Source: Moraxella ovis (GTDB taxonomy: Bacteria; Pseudomonadota; Gammaproteobacteria; Pseudomonadales; Moraxellaceae). From it: DNA of 64,000 nt. Position 1 is the stretch's first letter; every line of letters starts with the position of its first letter. The notes beneath the pieces are model-generated. The model was not told the origin of the DNA, did no database searches, and saw nothing but the letters and a program-made list of their open reading frames with translations. This document shows positions 1 through 11,025 of this stretch, one piece after another. The DNA is taken from assembly GCF_900453105.1 (NCBI RefSeq), contig NZ_UGPW01000001.1:868001-932000 (forward strand), given 5' to 3'. The translations under genes and the position numbers were made by a program.

Positions 1-7
1 CATCATG

Positions 8-1081
8 TTATTTAAGCTTGGCAAGGGGCTTGATGCCGATGGCGCGGCGTGTCTTATCCAGTTGCTTTTGGGCGACTCGACGAGCTTTGATGGCGCCCAT
101 TTGTAGGATTTCTTCAAGCTCTTTTGGGTTATTCATGAGTTCAAAATAACGCTGGCGCATTGGCGCGATTTCGTCATTAATTTTATTGAACAAGATTTCT
201 TTAGCTTCACCCCAGCCGATGCCACGACGGTAGTGGGCGGCCAACTCTTCGATTTCTTCTTTGGTGGCGAAGGCGCGATAAATCTCAAAGATGGTACATT
301 CGTCAGAATTCTTAGGTTCTTCGGGTGCTTGTGAATTGGTGACGATTTGAGAGATCGCTTTTTTTAGGGCTTTTTGTGGATCAACTTGCGGATTGCCATC
401 GCCGAATAATGGAATGGTATTGCCATAAGATTTGCTCATTTTGCGCCCGTCTAGGCCGGTCAGTAGTGGTGTGTCTTCATCGATAACAGCATTGGGCTGG
501 GTAAATAGCGGCTTGTATTTAAAATTAAAAGTGCCTGCGATGTCGCGCGCCATCTCGATGTGCTGAACTTGGTCTTTGCCAACAGGCACGTGGGTGGCAT
601 TGAACATCAAGATGTCAGCCGCCATCAGCACAGGGTAACTAAATAGCCCCATCGTGATGCCAAAATCAGGATCGGTGTCTTCCTTGGTGGTGTTAATATC
701 GACAGCCGCCTTATAAGCGTGCGCACGATTCATCAGACCCTTGGCGCATGAGCAATTTAAAATCCAGGCAAGTTCTGGAATCTCGCTAATGTCCGATTGA
801 CGGTAAAATGTAACCGCCTGTGGATCAAGACCACAAGCTAACCATGTCGCCGCAATGGCACGTGTGGAGCGATGAATCTCATCAGGGTCGAAGCATTTGA
901 TCAAGGCATGAAAATCGGCTAAGAAAAAGAACGCATCACCATCGCCACGTGCGATTGCCTCGTTGGCAGCGATAATCGCAGGGCGAATTGAGCCGACATA
1001 GTTGCCCAGATGTGGAATGCCTGTGGTGGTAATGCCTGTTAATACGCGCTTTGGGGTGGTTGGCTGAGTGCTGTCAGTCAT
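8..1081 (-). CDS. trpS: Tryptophanyl-tRNA synthetase
   Basis: Class I aminoacyl-tRNA synthetase that charges tRNA-Trp with tryptophan in the cytoplasm. At 357 aa it is slightly longer than the usual 330-340 aa bacterial enzyme because of a short polar N-terminus. The HIGH-type ATP-binding motif is GIPHLGN at residues 21-27, and the KMSKS loop is at 214-218 ([11 protein letters not shown]). The Rossmann-fold core between them is intact. It lies downstream of cysE on the same strand with a 90-bp gap, so it may have its own promoter. Nothing is unusual, and the motif pair makes identification secure. Confidence 0.97.
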   Translation of the reverse strand: MTDSTQPTTPKRVLTGITTTGIPHLGNYVGSIRPAIIAANEAIARGDGDAFFFLADFHALIKCFDPDEIHRSTRAIAATWLACGLDPQAVTFYRQSDISEIPELAWILNCSCAKGLMNRAHAYKAAVDINTTKEDTDPDFGITMGLFSYPVLMAADILMFNATHVPVGKDQVQHIEMARDIAGTFNFKYKPLFTQPNAVIDEDTPLLTGLDGRKMSKSYGNTIPLFGDGNPQVDPQKALKKAISQIVTNSQAPEEPKNSDECTIFEIYRAFATKEEIEELAAHYRRGIGWGEAKEILFNKINDEIAPMRQRYFELMNNPKELEEILQMGAIKARRVAQKQLDKTRRAIGIKPLAKLK

Positions 1082-1171
1082 GAGATTCCTTGTTATTTCT
1101 AATGAATAAAGCGGATAATTATAACAAAATTATGATTTATTTTGTCATCTTAAATGCGTCATCTTGTGCCA

Positions 1172-1972
1172 TTAACTTTGGGTTTTTAGGACGTCTAGGT
1201 CATCTTTACAGATTAGTTCGATGGCTTGACTGCAAAACTCAGGGTCTAGCTTGCAGACGGCGTTTTGTAGTTCATCGATGCGTTTGTCTTGATTCTGAAT
1301 GTGCGCTAGGAGTGCCGCGATGCTTGTGGCCACGGGGTCTTGGGTGTCGGGCTTAAGCCCATAGGCGTTGAACAGTTCATCCGCTGCTTGTGTCTGTTCT
1401 TGGCTGACCTTTGGTGCGTCTTTTTTGCTGTTCTTGTCGATCATGCGAGCAGCGGAGCCGACCATGGTGGCATTTTCTGGTACGGGCTTTACGACGACGG
1501 CGTTTGAGCCGATTTTGGCGTGATTACCCACGGTGAAGCCGCCTAGGATTTTGGCACCTGCGCCCACGACCACATGGTCGCCAAGCGTGGGGTGGCGTTT
1601 GGCGCCTTTTTCCCATGAGACACCGCCCAAGGTGACGCCATGATAGAGCGTCACATTATCGCCAATTTCGGCAGTCTCGCCGATGACCACGCCCATGCCG
1701 TGATCGATGAATAGGCGTTTGCCGATTTTGGCGGCAGGGTGGATCTCGATGCCTGTCGTGACGCGGCTGATGTGCGACAAGCTTCGTGCTAGGAATTTGT
1801 GGTCGTTCTCCCACAAGGCATGAGCGGCGCGGTGTAGGGTGCGTGCGTGTATGCCGGGGTACGTGATAAATACTTCTGCCTTGGTGCGAGCGGCAGGGTC
1901 GCGATCTAATACGGCCTCTAAGTCATCATTGATGGCGTTTTTGAGATTTTTGATTTTTTGAATGAATGACAC
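1172..1972 (-). CDS. cysE: Serine O-acetyltransferase
   Basis: Transfers acetyl from acetyl-CoA to L-serine, the first step of cysteine synthesis. The 266-aa protein has an N-terminal helical domain (about 1-70) and then a left-handed beta-helix of hexapeptide repeats. The catalytic region [17 protein letters not shown] starts at residue 90 and GVTLGG is at 112-117. The start codon is GTG; an AAGGA ribosome-binding site lies 6 nt upstream and there is no alternative ATG before the conserved domain. The C-terminal 70 residues beyond the beta-helix are polar and helical, which is longer than in minimal CysE. It is 63 bp downstream of trmJ. Confidence 0.95.
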   Translation of the reverse strand: MSFIQKIKNLKNAINDDLEAVLDRDPAARTKAEVFITYPGIHARTLHRAAHALWENDHKFLARSLSHISRVTTGIEIHPAAKIGKRLFIDHGMGVVIGETAEIGDNVTLYHGVTLGGVSWEKGAKRHPTLGDHVVVGAGAKILGGFTVGNHAKIGSNAVVVKPVPENATMVGSAARMIDKNSKKDAPKVSQEQTQAADELFNAYGLKPDTQDPVATSIAALLAHIQNQDKRIDELQNAVCKLDPEFCSQAIELICKDDLDVLKTQS

Positions 1973-2035
1973 GAATAATCCTTAAAATAGTTCTAAAGCA
2001 ATCAAGCTATTATCAAGACAACTTGGCTAATCTGG

Positions 2036-2845
2036 CTAGTTTTGGCTAATTTTAACATGAATTTTGGCAATTAATGCGCGCAGTAGGGCAAATTCTTTTT
2101 GGTCAAGCTGCACCCGACTTGTGAGCCGTGATAGGCGCGTGGGCAGGTGTTTTAAGTCCTGATCGTCTGCCAAGTCAAGCTTAATAAGCAAATCGATGAG
2201 ACTGCTGTTAAGGTTTTGCTGCTGAGCGTATGTGATGGCAGGCTCATCCCAGTCTTGTCGGATATTTAGGTAGATTTGATGAGTTTGGGAGATGTTGTCT
2301 TCTGATTTTGATGTATGACCTGACAGTACATCATAGATGAACGCGCCTATCACCTGTATGGCGGCGGCGACATTAAGAACGGGATATTCAGGATTGGCGG
2401 GGATCTGGATGTGATAATCCGCCAGCGAAAGTTCATCGTTCGTTAGACCGCGATCTTCACGCCCGAATAAGATGGCGATCTTTGGGATGGTTTGTTCATC
2501 AAGGCTGCTATGCGCCTGATGAATATTCATCATTAGCTCTGCTGCCATCTTTGGGGTGATGACAGGGCGTGGCATGTGGCGAACGCGCGCGGATGCTGCA
2601 AATACCAGATGGCAGTCTGACAAGGCTTCATTTAGATCATCGACAATGCGCGCAGAATCAAGCACAGAGGTCGCACCTGCAGCATTGGCAACACTGGTGT
2701 CATCAATGGGTAGACGTGGATTCACGACAACCAGATCGGACAGTCCCATCGTGTGCATGGCACGAGCAGCCGAGCCGATGTTGGCGGGTAGGGTGGTGCC
2801 AATCATGATGATGCGAATGCTCGCCAGTTGATAGATTAAATTCAT
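2036..2845 (-). CDS. trmJ: tRNA (cytidine/uridine-2'-O)-methyltransferase TrmJ
   Basis: SPOUT-class SAM-dependent enzyme that 2'-O-methylates position 32 of certain tRNAs. The N-terminal TrmH-like fold contains the substrate loop around TLPANIGSAARAM (residues 18-30). The trefoil-knot SAM site is formed by ILFGREDRGLTNDEL (125-139) and PVLNVAAAIQVIGAF (155-169). The C-terminal helical extension (about 190-269) is typical of TrmJ and separates it from plain TrmL/TrmH. It begins 3 bp after the dnaE stop codon, so the two are probably cotranscribed and translationally coupled. The linkage of trmJ to dnaE is unusual compared with the suhB/iscR context in E. coli. Confidence 0.93.
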   Translation of the reverse strand: MNLIYQLASIRIIMIGTTLPANIGSAARAMHTMGLSDLVVVNPRLPIDDTSVANAAGATSVLDSARIVDDLNEALSDCHLVFAASARVRHMPRPVITPKMAAELMMNIHQAHSSLDEQTIPKIAILFGREDRGLTNDELSLADYHIQIPANPEYPVLNVAAAIQVIGAFIYDVLSGHTSKSEDNISQTHQIYLNIRQDWDEPAITYAQQQNLNSSLIDLLIKLDLADDQDLKHLPTRLSRLTSRVQLDQKEFALLRALIAKIHVKISQN

Positions 2846-2848
2846 AAC

Positions 2849-5800
2849 TTATCTTAATAATACATTCTGTGATGGCAGTATCGCTCTTAGCTCATCAAGC
2901 ACGTCATCACTGGGATATAGGCGGAATCGATCATTCACCGAGACGCGTGAGATGCTGCATTCATCATACAAAAACAGCGATACCGGCAGACAGCCATCTC
3001 TTAATACTGTAGGTGCTGTGGTCGTAAGGATATTACCTTCTTCGTCATAAGCCACTGCATCTTCGATCTCCTCATCGTCATCAGCAGGCGGTGGGATGAG
3101 ATTGGCAGCAGGCGGGGTGTTTTCTTTTAGAAGCGGTATTAGTCTGCTTAGTGCTTCCATGTCGTGAGCGTATAGTTTGATGTTTACCGCCGATAGGTGC
3201 TTTAATCGCGCTTGGGTTAGCGTCATGGCGTTCTGCATTCTGGCAAAAATACGACCATCATTCTCACGCACGCTTAGCGTGGCGATGATGATTGCGCCAT
3301 TTAGGTTGGAGATGTATTCCCAGTCGGTTTTATCTTCAATTTTGCGCAGGGTTTGGGCGTTGAGATCTTTTGGTTTAAAGTTCTTATCGCTACTAAGATG
3401 AGCATATTTATCCAGCAGTCGATCGCTAAGTGCGATGTTGGTCTCTAGGATGGGTTGTAGACGTGAGAATTTGTCGGTAAAGCAGCTAACTTCCACGCGT
3501 GCACTGCCATCATCAAGCGTGATGGCGACACGGTTGCCGAAGTTGGCGACATCGATAACCAGACCTGCCACACGGGCAAATTTATTATAACCAGTGTCCG
3601 ACAGCTCGCTTAGGTGGCTAACATTGGTGTATTTTTTTAGTTCATCACGGTATTTATCCAGCGGATGACCTGTTAGGTATAAGCCTAGCGTGTCTTTTTC
3701 GCCCTTTAAGCGGGTCTGATCACCCCAGACGATGTCGGGCAGTTCGGGCGCGACAGACAGACCATCGTCCACTTCGCCAAATAAATCGAAAGTGCCAGCC
3801 AGCGCGTTTTGGCGGTTTTGCTCAGCGACTTGCATGGCGGCGGGCAGCTGTGCCCACAGTCCACCGCGGATATGATGACGCAGTTCTTGTTCGGCAAATT
3901 CTGGCTTAATCTGTATAGCCAAATCATCAAAACAGCCCGCGCAAATCAGCGCTTCTAGGGCGCGTTTGCCGACTTTTTTGATGTCAACACGATTACAAAA
4001 ATCATAAAGGTCTTTGAATTTACTTTCTTTTCGCGCTTTGACGATGCTTGCCACCGCGTCCTCACCTACGCCTTTGATGGCGCCAAGTCCATAGATGATG
4101 GTTTTTTCGTCTTGTACGATAAAGTGCCAATCACTGTGATTCACGCTCGGTGGGATGACAGACAGATCAAAGTTCTCTTTGCAATCAGAAATCAAGAACA
4201 CGATGGTGTCAGTGTCATCCATCTCTGATGACAGTACCGCCGCCATGAATTCGGCAGGGTAGTAGTACTTAAGATATGCGGTCTGATAAGCCAGCACGCC
4301 ATAGGCAGCAGAGTGTGATTTGTTAAAACCATAACCTGCAAATTTCTCTACCAGATCAAAAATCTGACCTGCCAAGTCGCCGGATATGCCTTGTCCGATC
4401 GCACCTTCTACGAAGATGCTACGCTGCTTTGCCATCTCTTCGGGTTTCTTTTTACCCATGGCACGTCGTAGCATGTCAGCACCACCTAAGGTGTAGCCTG
4501 AGAGTACCTGAGCGATCTGCATGACTTGTTCTTGATAGACGATGACGCCATAGGTTGCTTTTAAGGGTGGCTCTAGCCATTCATGCTGAAAATCAGGATG
4601 GGGATAGGCGGGTTCTTGTATGCCGTGTTTACGGTCGATAAAGTCTGTCACCATGCCTGATTCTAGCGGGCCTGGGCGATACAGGGCGCACATCGCGATG
4701 ACGTCTTCGATGTTGGTGGGCTTGAGCTGCTTTAGGTATTTTTTCATGCCTGAGCTTTCAAGCTGGAACACGGCGGTGGTATTACCTGATTGTAGCACAG
4801 ACTGATAGACGTCGCTGTCATCCAAGGGGAGCTTTTCAAGGTCAATGGGTTCTTGACCGAGCTTGGCGCGAGTGATGTTGATGTTATCAACCGCGGCTTG
4901 GATGACGGTGAGGTTTCGAAGTCCTAGAAAGTCAAATTTCACCAAGCCTACCGCCTCGACGTCGTCCTTATCGAACTGGCTGACAGGGTGTCCTTTGTCA
5001 TCGCAGTACACCGCGCTAAAATCGCTGATTCGATTGGGTGCGATGAGTACGCCACCTGCGTGTTTACCGACGTTGCGCGTGATACCTTCTAGTTTTTTTG
5101 CCATTTCCCAGATTTCTGTGGCGGCTTGATGGTCGGAGTGTGTTGAACCTTCTTTTAGGAGTTCTTCGAGTAGCGGCTCTTCTGAACGTGCCTCATCAAG
5201 TGAGATGCCAGGTGTCTTTGGGATGAGTTTTGAGATTTTATCGGCAAGACCATATGATTTGCCCTGAACTCGTGCCACATCTCGCACCACCGCACGCGCC
5301 GCCATGGTACCAAAGGTAATGATCTGTGAGACGGCCTGTCGCCCGTAGGTTCGTGCCACATAGTCGATCACACGGTCGCGCCCTTCGATACAAAAGTCGA
5401 TATCAAAGTCAGGCATCGACACACGCTCAGGATTCAAGAAACGTTCAAATAGTAAATCGTATTTGAGTGGATCAAGGTCGGTAATGTTTAGGCTATAAGC
5501 TACCAAAGAGCCAGCGCCCGAGCCACGTCCCGGACCGACAGGCACGCCATTGGCTTTTGCCCAGCGGATAAAGTCCATCACGATCAAGAAATACCCTGGA
5601 AAACCCATCTTAAGGATGATGCCAAGCTCATAATCCAATCGGTCTTTATATGATTGATAAATCGTATCCCAGTCGTCTCCGCGCTTATCTTCAGGATACA
5701 GCTTGGCAAGTCGTTGGTGCAGACCATCTAGGCTGACCTTTTTAAAGAAGCTCTCAATGGTGTCGCCTTCTGGAATGGGAAAGTCAGGCAGGACGTTAAT

Positions 5801-6676
5801 ACCTAGGGTAAGCGTGACGTTACAGCGACTGGCAAGTAGGTTGGTGTTTTCGATGACTTGCGAGATGTCTGAGAATAACTCTTCCATCTCTGCTTGGCTG
5901 CGAAAATACTGCGCTTCGGTGTAATTTCTAGGTCGGTTTGTATCTTCTAGAGTGTAGCCTGTTGCGATACACACGCGAGCTTCGTGCGCATCAAAGTCAC
6001 TACTGGCGTTGTTTTCTTTGGCTTGTCCGACATCTTGTGGTACTGGATTGATAAATCGCACGTCATTATGAGCGATGATTGGAATGCCTGCCTTTGAGCC
6101 TTGAATGATCGCTTCGCGGTTATAGGCGTTGTCCGATTCGTGTGTGCGCTTAATGCTAAGGTATAGGCGATCACCAAAAGCATCTTGCCAAGGCTTAACA
6201 GGCGTAGCGAACATCTCAGGGTGGTTGCCTTTTAATATGGCGGCAGTCTCTGAGCGATCGGTCAAAATGGCGATGATACCGTCGTTATTGGCAAATAAAG
6301 CTTCCTTGGTGATGATGGGCGTGTGCACCGTCACTGAGCCGTCCTGCATGGGTCGGTTGGTATAGGCATCGGACAATAGGCGCAGTAGGTTTTTGTAGCC
6401 GTCATTATTCATGGCGTACAGTATCACCGAATGATTATTCTCTTCGGCGAGGCGATCAATGTCTTCACCAATCGTGGCTTCTACGCCGATGATAGGCTTA
6501 ATGCCAGCTGCCGTGCAAGCCTTATAGAACTTAACCGCAGCGAACATGTTGTTCACATCTGCCAGACCCAGTGCGGTCTGACCATCTTGGCTGGCTTTTT
6601 TGACCAGTTCTTTGATGCGTACAATGGAATCAACGATGGCGAACTCACTGTGCACGCCCAAATGTACAAATGCCAT
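2849..6676 (-). CDS. dnaE: DNA polymerase III alpha subunit
   Basis: Replicative polymerase catalytic subunit. At 1275 aa it is about 115 aa longer than E. coli DnaE. The PHP domain occupies the N-terminus (FVHLGVHSEFA from residue 3). The C-family polymerase palm carries the metal-binding aspartates in MPDFDIDF (421-428; D424 and D426 are the catalytic pair). Fingers motifs include CALYRPGPLESGM, and the HAGGV and GYGFNKSHSAAYG motifs are present. The OB-fold region follows near residue 1020, and the C-terminus holds the tau-binding part. Part of the extra length is an acidic insertion (PPPADDDEEIED) near residue 1200. It is first in a unit with trmJ. Confidence 0.97.
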   Translation of the reverse strand: MAFVHLGVHSEFAIVDSIVRIKELVKKASQDGQTALGLADVNNMFAAVKFYKACTAAGIKPIIGVEATIGEDIDRLAEENNHSVILYAMNNDGYKNLLRLLSDAYTNRPMQDGSVTVHTPIITKEALFANNDGIIAILTDRSETAAILKGNHPEMFATPVKPWQDAFGDRLYLSIKRTHESDNAYNREAIIQGSKAGIPIIAHNDVRFINPVPQDVGQAKENNASSDFDAHEARVCIATGYTLEDTNRPRNYTEAQYFRSQAEMEELFSDISQVIENTNLLASRCNVTLTLGINVLPDFPIPEGDTIESFFKKVSLDGLHQRLAKLYPEDKRGDDWDTIYQSYKDRLDYELGIILKMGFPGYFLIVMDFIRWAKANGVPVGPGRGSGAGSLVAYSLNITDLDPLKYDLLFERFLNPERVSMPDFDIDFCIEGRDRVIDYVARTYGRQAVSQIITFGTMAARAVVRDVARVQGKSYGLADKISKLIPKTPGISLDEARSEEPLLEELLKEGSTHSDHQAATEIWEMAKKLEGITRNVGKHAGGVLIAPNRISDFSAVYCDDKGHPVSQFDKDDVEAVGLVKFDFLGLRNLTVIQAAVDNINITRAKLGQEPIDLEKLPLDDSDVYQSVLQSGNTTAVFQLESSGMKKYLKQLKPTNIEDVIAMCALYRPGPLESGMVTDFIDRKHGIQEPAYPHPDFQHEWLEPPLKATYGVIVYQEQVMQIAQVLSGYTLGGADMLRRAMGKKKPEEMAKQRSIFVEGAIGQGISGDLAGQIFDLVEKFAGYGFNKSHSAAYGVLAYQTAYLKYYYPAEFMAAVLSSEMDDTDTIVFLISDCKENFDLSVIPPSVNHSDWHFIVQDEKTIIYGLGAIKGVGEDAVASIVKARKESKFKDLYDFCNRVDIKKVGKRALEALICAGCFDDLAIQIKPEFAEQELRHHIRGGLWAQLPAAMQVAEQNRQNALAGTFDLFGEVDDGLSVAPELPDIVWGDQTRLKGEKDTLGLYLTGHPLDKYRDELKKYTNVSHLSELSDTGYNKFARVAGLVIDVANFGNRVAITLDDGSARVEVSCFTDKFSRLQPILETNIALSDRLLDKYAHLSSDKNFKPKDLNAQTLRKIEDKTDWEYISNLNGAIIIATLSVRENDGRIFARMQNAMTLTQARLKHLSAVNIKLYAHDMEALSRLIPLLKENTPPAANLIPPPADDDEEIEDAVAYDEEGNILTTTAPTVLRDGCLPVSLFLYDECSISRVSVNDRFRLYPSDDVLDELRAILPSQNVLLR

Positions 6677-6900
6677 TAATGTCTCTTTTTATTGGATGTC
6701 TTTATGAATAACTTGCTTAAAATGCTGTAAAAATGAGAGGGAATTATGGGGTGAATTATAGCATTGATTGGGTGGATTTTTAAGTGTTAATTTTAGATTA
6801 GGATGAGTGGATGGGCGGCGGATTTTTATTAAAAATAACCAGGTGGATAATTAAAGCGATTCAAGGTACAATTTAATTTTTAGCTCAGCTTGGATTTGCC

Positions 6901-9900
6901 ATGTTTCAGATTATCCAATCTAATGACACTGATGTCTTGGTTGATGAATTGATTGATTTTTACAAGAATCCGCATCAAAATCAGGCGGATTTTAGTGCGA
7001 TGATCTTTACGCCGTTTGTGGTGATTGTGCCATCGATGGTGCTTGGGCATTGGCTTGAAAAACAAGTCGCTCTAAAGGCGGGTATCAGCACCATGATGAC
7101 AGCTCAATTTTGGGGTCAGTATCAATGGCAGATGATTAAGCAGACGCTAGAGCTTGATGGTGCGATGCATCCTAATGATGCCTTGGCGGTGCCTGAGGTG
7201 GCGATGCTGTCTGCCTCGGTCATGCGCTGGCGACTGTTTGGGTTTTTAAGTGCTAAAGCAAAACCTCAAGAATTATTAGAAATTCTAAATAATGATCAGC
7301 ATGAATTGCATTTTCTTTTTAGGCCATTGGCGGAGCAGAGCCAAGACCAATATGAGATACCAGACCATCGCCTGTGGCAGGCGTGTGATGAGTTATCTCG
7401 GCTGTATGTGCGTTATCTGACACATCGCCCAGAGTGGCTGGATGCATGGGGGGATAATGAAAGCCTTGAGAATGTGGTCGAAGAAATGATCGCCAGCAAA
7501 GATCGATTTGGCGATGAATATGGTCAAAAAGAAGCCACACCTGATTGGCTGGTGGCGCATTATAAAAATCTAGAAAAGCTACTGCGCCATCTATGGTATG
7601 GGTTATTTAGACATGTCTATCAGATGCGCCAAAAGCTTGAGCATAGATTCTGGGATGTATTAGAAGGCAGGCGCAGCGGCGAATTGCGCCAAGCGGTGCT
7701 AAATAAGTTACCTAAAGATTTGTATTTATTTACCGTGCAGCAGCTGCCACAGGTGGAGCTGTTATTCCTAAAAAGACTGTCGCTGGCAATGAACATTCGC
7801 CTGCTGCATTTTAACCCATCCAAGATGTTCTGGGCGGACATTGTTGATAAAAATTGGCTATTAACTCAGAACATCATCAATCCAAATGCCGTGTATAAAA
7901 AAGACTACGGGCATGGGTTATTATCTCGACTTGGTAAGGAATCGCGTGAGACTTTTGCCATGCTTGCTGATATGTCTGGCGGTGAATTTTATTATGAAGA
8001 CAATGGCAATCAGCAGTTAAATCATGTAGATCATCTAAATAATCAAAGTGTACTACATCAGATTTATTGGCAGGATAAGTTTCAATCAAAAACCAGTCGC
8101 GAGAATGACAGTATCCTAAATCAATTAAAGCAAGACATCCTCATGCTTGGGGAGGATGAAGATGTCAAAGGCATGGCGATGGGGGAGGTGCTACAGATAC
8201 TAAGCGACAAAAAACGCCCAAAATCAGTAGCGACTTTATCAGAGCTTAGCAAGACTGACAAAGAACTACTGCCAAGCTTAAGCGTTCATGCTTGCCATGG
8301 ACTAAAAAGACAGCTTGAGATTGCTCGTACGATGATCGCCAAATATCTAAACGATCACCAAAAAAAACCATCTGATGTGGTGATATTACTGCCTGATGTA
8401 GAAGAAGCCCAGAACACCATTCGGGCGGTGTTCCCTGATGGTGTGGGTGTTGATGGGCTGTATTTGCCCATCAAAATCACAGGCACGACCGCGCGTGAGA
8501 TCGATGAGCTGCTGCAGGCTATGCTTGGTTTTTATCGCTTGTGCGGTGTAAAACATGCGCGGTTTTATGCCGATGAATTTTATGAATGGCTCATGAATCC
8601 TGCAGTGTATGAGAACTTTGGGTTAAGCTTTGATGAAGCGTATCGTGCAAGGTCGCTGCTTGAGGAAGCTGGCTTTCGCCGTGGTTTTGATGCATCTCAC
8701 ATCGGTCAGACATTGCATGACAGTGACACTGATTATCGATACACGTTTAGCTATGCCTTGGATCGCATTGTCATGGGATTTGTTGCACCAAATGAGCAGT
8801 TGCCAAGTGAGCTACTATATCCATTTGACTGGACGGATGGCGCGAGTGAAGCGACGTTGGCTCTGGGCGGGATTGTGCTTAATGATAAAAACATCGTCCA
8901 AGCGCTGTGCCGAATGCATGAGGCTTTGGCGTATTTTGGCGGGCAATATCAGCAGCGTGACAAAGTGCAGCATTGGCTAAATAGGATTGAGCATGAGCTG
9001 ATTGATGATTATTTTTATGCCATTAAGCAAACCATGAAGATGCGTGCGATCTTTGAGGCGAAGAATGCCATGCTGGCAAGCCTAAGAGCGAACGCTCAGC
9101 ACGGCAGTGATGATGATATTCATCTGACCTTAGAATTTGTATTAGAGAGTCTGTCAGAGGCAGTGGGGCTACAAGCTGTCGCTGCTGAGCCTGCAGATGT
9201 AATCACAGTGGCACGTTTTGGTTCGCTAAGAAGTGTACCGTTTGGGCTGACTGTCATGCTGGGCATGAATCTATCAGCATTCCCACGTCAAGACAGAAGC
9301 ATGAGGCTGGATCTGATGCGCGCAGGGCTAAAGCGGCGCGGCGATCGCTCGAACGAAGACGATGATAATGGCGCGTTCTTGGATGCACTGCTATGTACCA
9401 AAGACACGTGTTTGATTTTTTACGATGGTATGAGTGCTGATGGTAGCACGGCACTGCTGCCGGCATCGCCTGTGACAGAGTTGCTTGAATTTTTAAAGTC
9501 GGGCATGGATTGGCAGCTGCCTGATTCAGCTGATGATTTGACCAGACGAGTTGGTGAGAGACTACCTGGCTTAATTGAGCATTATCTGCTGACTGGGCAT
9601 GAGGCGATGAGCTTTGAGCGGTCGTTGTTTTATTGTGATGATGGCGTGATTAACGATGATGATCCTGTGTCTGCCTTAACGAGGGTCATTGATGACAAAA
9701 AGCGTGAACTGCAGTCATTCCTGCCGCCTGCACCACTTTGGCAAAATGTGCGTCAGGTGCTTGACGATAGATTACGCGATACAGAAGATAAGTCGTTTGT
9801 AACACTGCCGACTGATGATGAGCTGGCAAGGATTCAAGCGGTGTTTACCAAGGTGATGACTGGGTCGTCAGATGCTGATCAGTTGGTGGATGATCTGCTG

Positions 9901-11025
9901 TCAGCTTACCACATTGAGCTACCAAGCTACCTTACTGTACAGACGATCAACAGCGCCATCAAATCACCTGCCAAATCTTATCTGCAAGGTAGACTTATGG
10001 TATTAACTGCCTTGGAGGAGATGGATCGAGATGAGCCATTATCGATGGGTGGTCTGGAGGGTTGGCGACTGAGTGATGCCATCGTTCAGACCTTGGCGAC
10101 AGGGGTGTTCGATGGCAAGAACATCAATGAGATGGATGTAAAAGCGCTGTTTGATGTGGCGATGCCATCTGACTTGACACTTCAAAGACAGCAAAAGCTT
10201 ACCCAGTTCAAGGCGCTTCGTCACGAGCCGCTACTGCCTGCAGGCGCAACCAAATACGCACGCCTAAAACAAGACATTGAGCTGGTAAGTGGTGTGGTTG
10301 ATGAATTTTGGACTCAGCTGAATAATGCGAATGGTAGTCTAGTGGGGCAGTTGGAGGTGGATGGCGGTAGTAGTCTGAACTTTTCGGCGCTCATCACATC
10401 CACCCAAGAGCAGGCGATCCCGCTACATATCGGCACGAAGCCGCTGAAGATCTTGGCTCAATTACCAGATTTTTCAAGCGATCATTGGCTTAATGTCTTG
10501 GTAAGTAGTACTTCATCAGATAAGCTGCTTGGGTTCTGGGTGCAGCATTTGTTATGGCAGATTCATCGCCAAACAACCGCTCAAGACGAACGTACCGATC
10601 GCGGTATGAGTATTTGGCATTATAAAAAAGGACGAAAGCTGATTAAGCCATTTTCTGAGGTTGCTACCATCGTGATGCGCCCGATTTGTGCCGATAAGGC
10701 GATGCGGTATTTAAAAAATCTGATACTATTCGCCGTATTGACTCGCGTGACGCCATTGGTGCTAACGGCAGATAACGCCTTAAAGATTCTATCTTTGGAT
10801 GATACGCCGGTGGAGGATTTAAGTCTTGATGATTGCATTGGCAAGGATACAGATTATTCTAGTAAAGATCTGCATTGGGAGGCGCTGCTTCAAGGGCAGA
10901 ACGTAGATCAAGCAATGAGACAGGCAGCGATATTGGCTAAGCCTTTATATGGTGATGTTTTGGCATACATGACAACTTTAGAGAATCTAAATCGCCCACC
11001 AGTACAAGGAGATGCTCATGAGTGA
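6901..11025 (+). CDS. recC: Exodeoxyribonuclease V gamma subunit RecC
   Basis: RecC is the scaffold and Chi-recognition subunit of RecBCD, which unwinds and resects double-strand breaks and degrades linear foreign DNA. The 1374-aa protein is longer than the E. coli protein (about 1120 aa) and diverged, but keeps the N-terminal inactive-helicase signature (FVVIVPSMVLGHWLE) and the family block LSVHACHGLKRQLEIARTMI. It also has LLPDVEEAQNTIRAVFP and FGSLRSVPFGLTVMLGMN. It is first in recC-recB-recD, and recB begins inside its last codons. This order, without ptrA between recC and recB, is common outside enterobacteria. A lineage-specific Chi sequence is likely but cannot be read from the protein. 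Confidence 0.93.
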   Translation: MFQIIQSNDTDVLVDELIDFYKNPHQNQADFSAMIFTPFVVIVPSMVLGHWLEKQVALKAGISTMMTAQFWGQYQWQMIKQTLELDGAMHPNDALAVPEVAMLSASVMRWRLFGFLSAKAKPQELLEILNNDQHELHFLFRPLAEQSQDQYEIPDHRLWQACDELSRLYVRYLTHRPEWLDAWGDNESLENVVEEMIASKDRFGDEYGQKEATPDWLVAHYKNLEKLLRHLWYGLFRHVYQMRQKLEHRFWDVLEGRRSGELRQAVLNKLPKDLYLFTVQQLPQVELLFLKRLSLAMNIRLLHFNPSKMFWADIVDKNWLLTQNIINPNAVYKKDYGHGLLSRLGKESRETFAMLADMSGGEFYYEDNGNQQLNHVDHLNNQSVLHQIYWQDKFQSKTSRENDSILNQLKQDILMLGEDEDVKGMAMGEVLQILSDKKRPKSVATLSELSKTDKELLPSLSVHACHGLKRQLEIARTMIAKYLNDHQKKPSDVVILLPDVEEAQNTIRAVFPDGVGVDGLYLPIKITGTTAREIDELLQAMLGFYRLCGVKHARFYADEFYEWLMNPAVYENFGLSFDEAYRARSLLEEAGFRRGFDASHIGQTLHDSDTDYRYTFSYALDRIVMGFVAPNEQLPSELLYPFDWTDGASEATLALGGIVLNDKNIVQALCRMHEALAYFGGQYQQRDKVQHWLNRIEHELIDDYFYAIKQTMKMRAIFEAKNAMLASLRANAQHGSDDDIHLTLEFVLESLSEAVGLQAVAAEPADVITVARFGSLRSVPFGLTVMLGMNLSAFPRQDRSMRLDLMRAGLKRRGDRSNEDDDNGAFLDALLCTKDTCLIFYDGMSADGSTALLPASPVTELLEFLKSGMDWQLPDSADDLTRRVGERLPGLIEHYLLTGHEAMSFERSLFYCDDGVINDDDPVSALTRVIDDKKRELQSFLPPAPLWQNVRQVLDDRLRDTEDKSFVTLPTDDELARIQAVFTKVMTGSSDADQLVDDLLSAYHIELPSYLTVQTINSAIKSPAKSYLQGRLMVLTALEEMDRDEPLSMGGLEGWRLSDAIVQTLATGVFDGKNINEMDVKALFDVAMPSDLTLQRQQKLTQFKALRHEPLLPAGATKYARLKQDIELVSGVVDEFWTQLNNANGSLVGQLEVDGGSSLNFSALITSTQEQAIPLHIGTKPLKILAQLPDFSSDHWLNVLVSSTSSDKLLGFWVQHLLWQIHRQTTAQDERTDRGMSIWHYKKGRKLIKPFSEVATIVMRPICADKAMRYLKNLILFAVLTRVTPLVLTADNALKILSLDDTPVEDLSLDDCIGKDTDYSSKDLHWEALLQGQNVDQAMRQAAILAKPLYGDVLAYMTTLENLNRPPVQGDAHE

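Noticed and set aside
1090..1356. ORF of 88 codons on the plus strand over the cysE 3' end
   Set aside because: It lies largely antisense to cysE, has no ribosome-binding site and has no protein-like composition.
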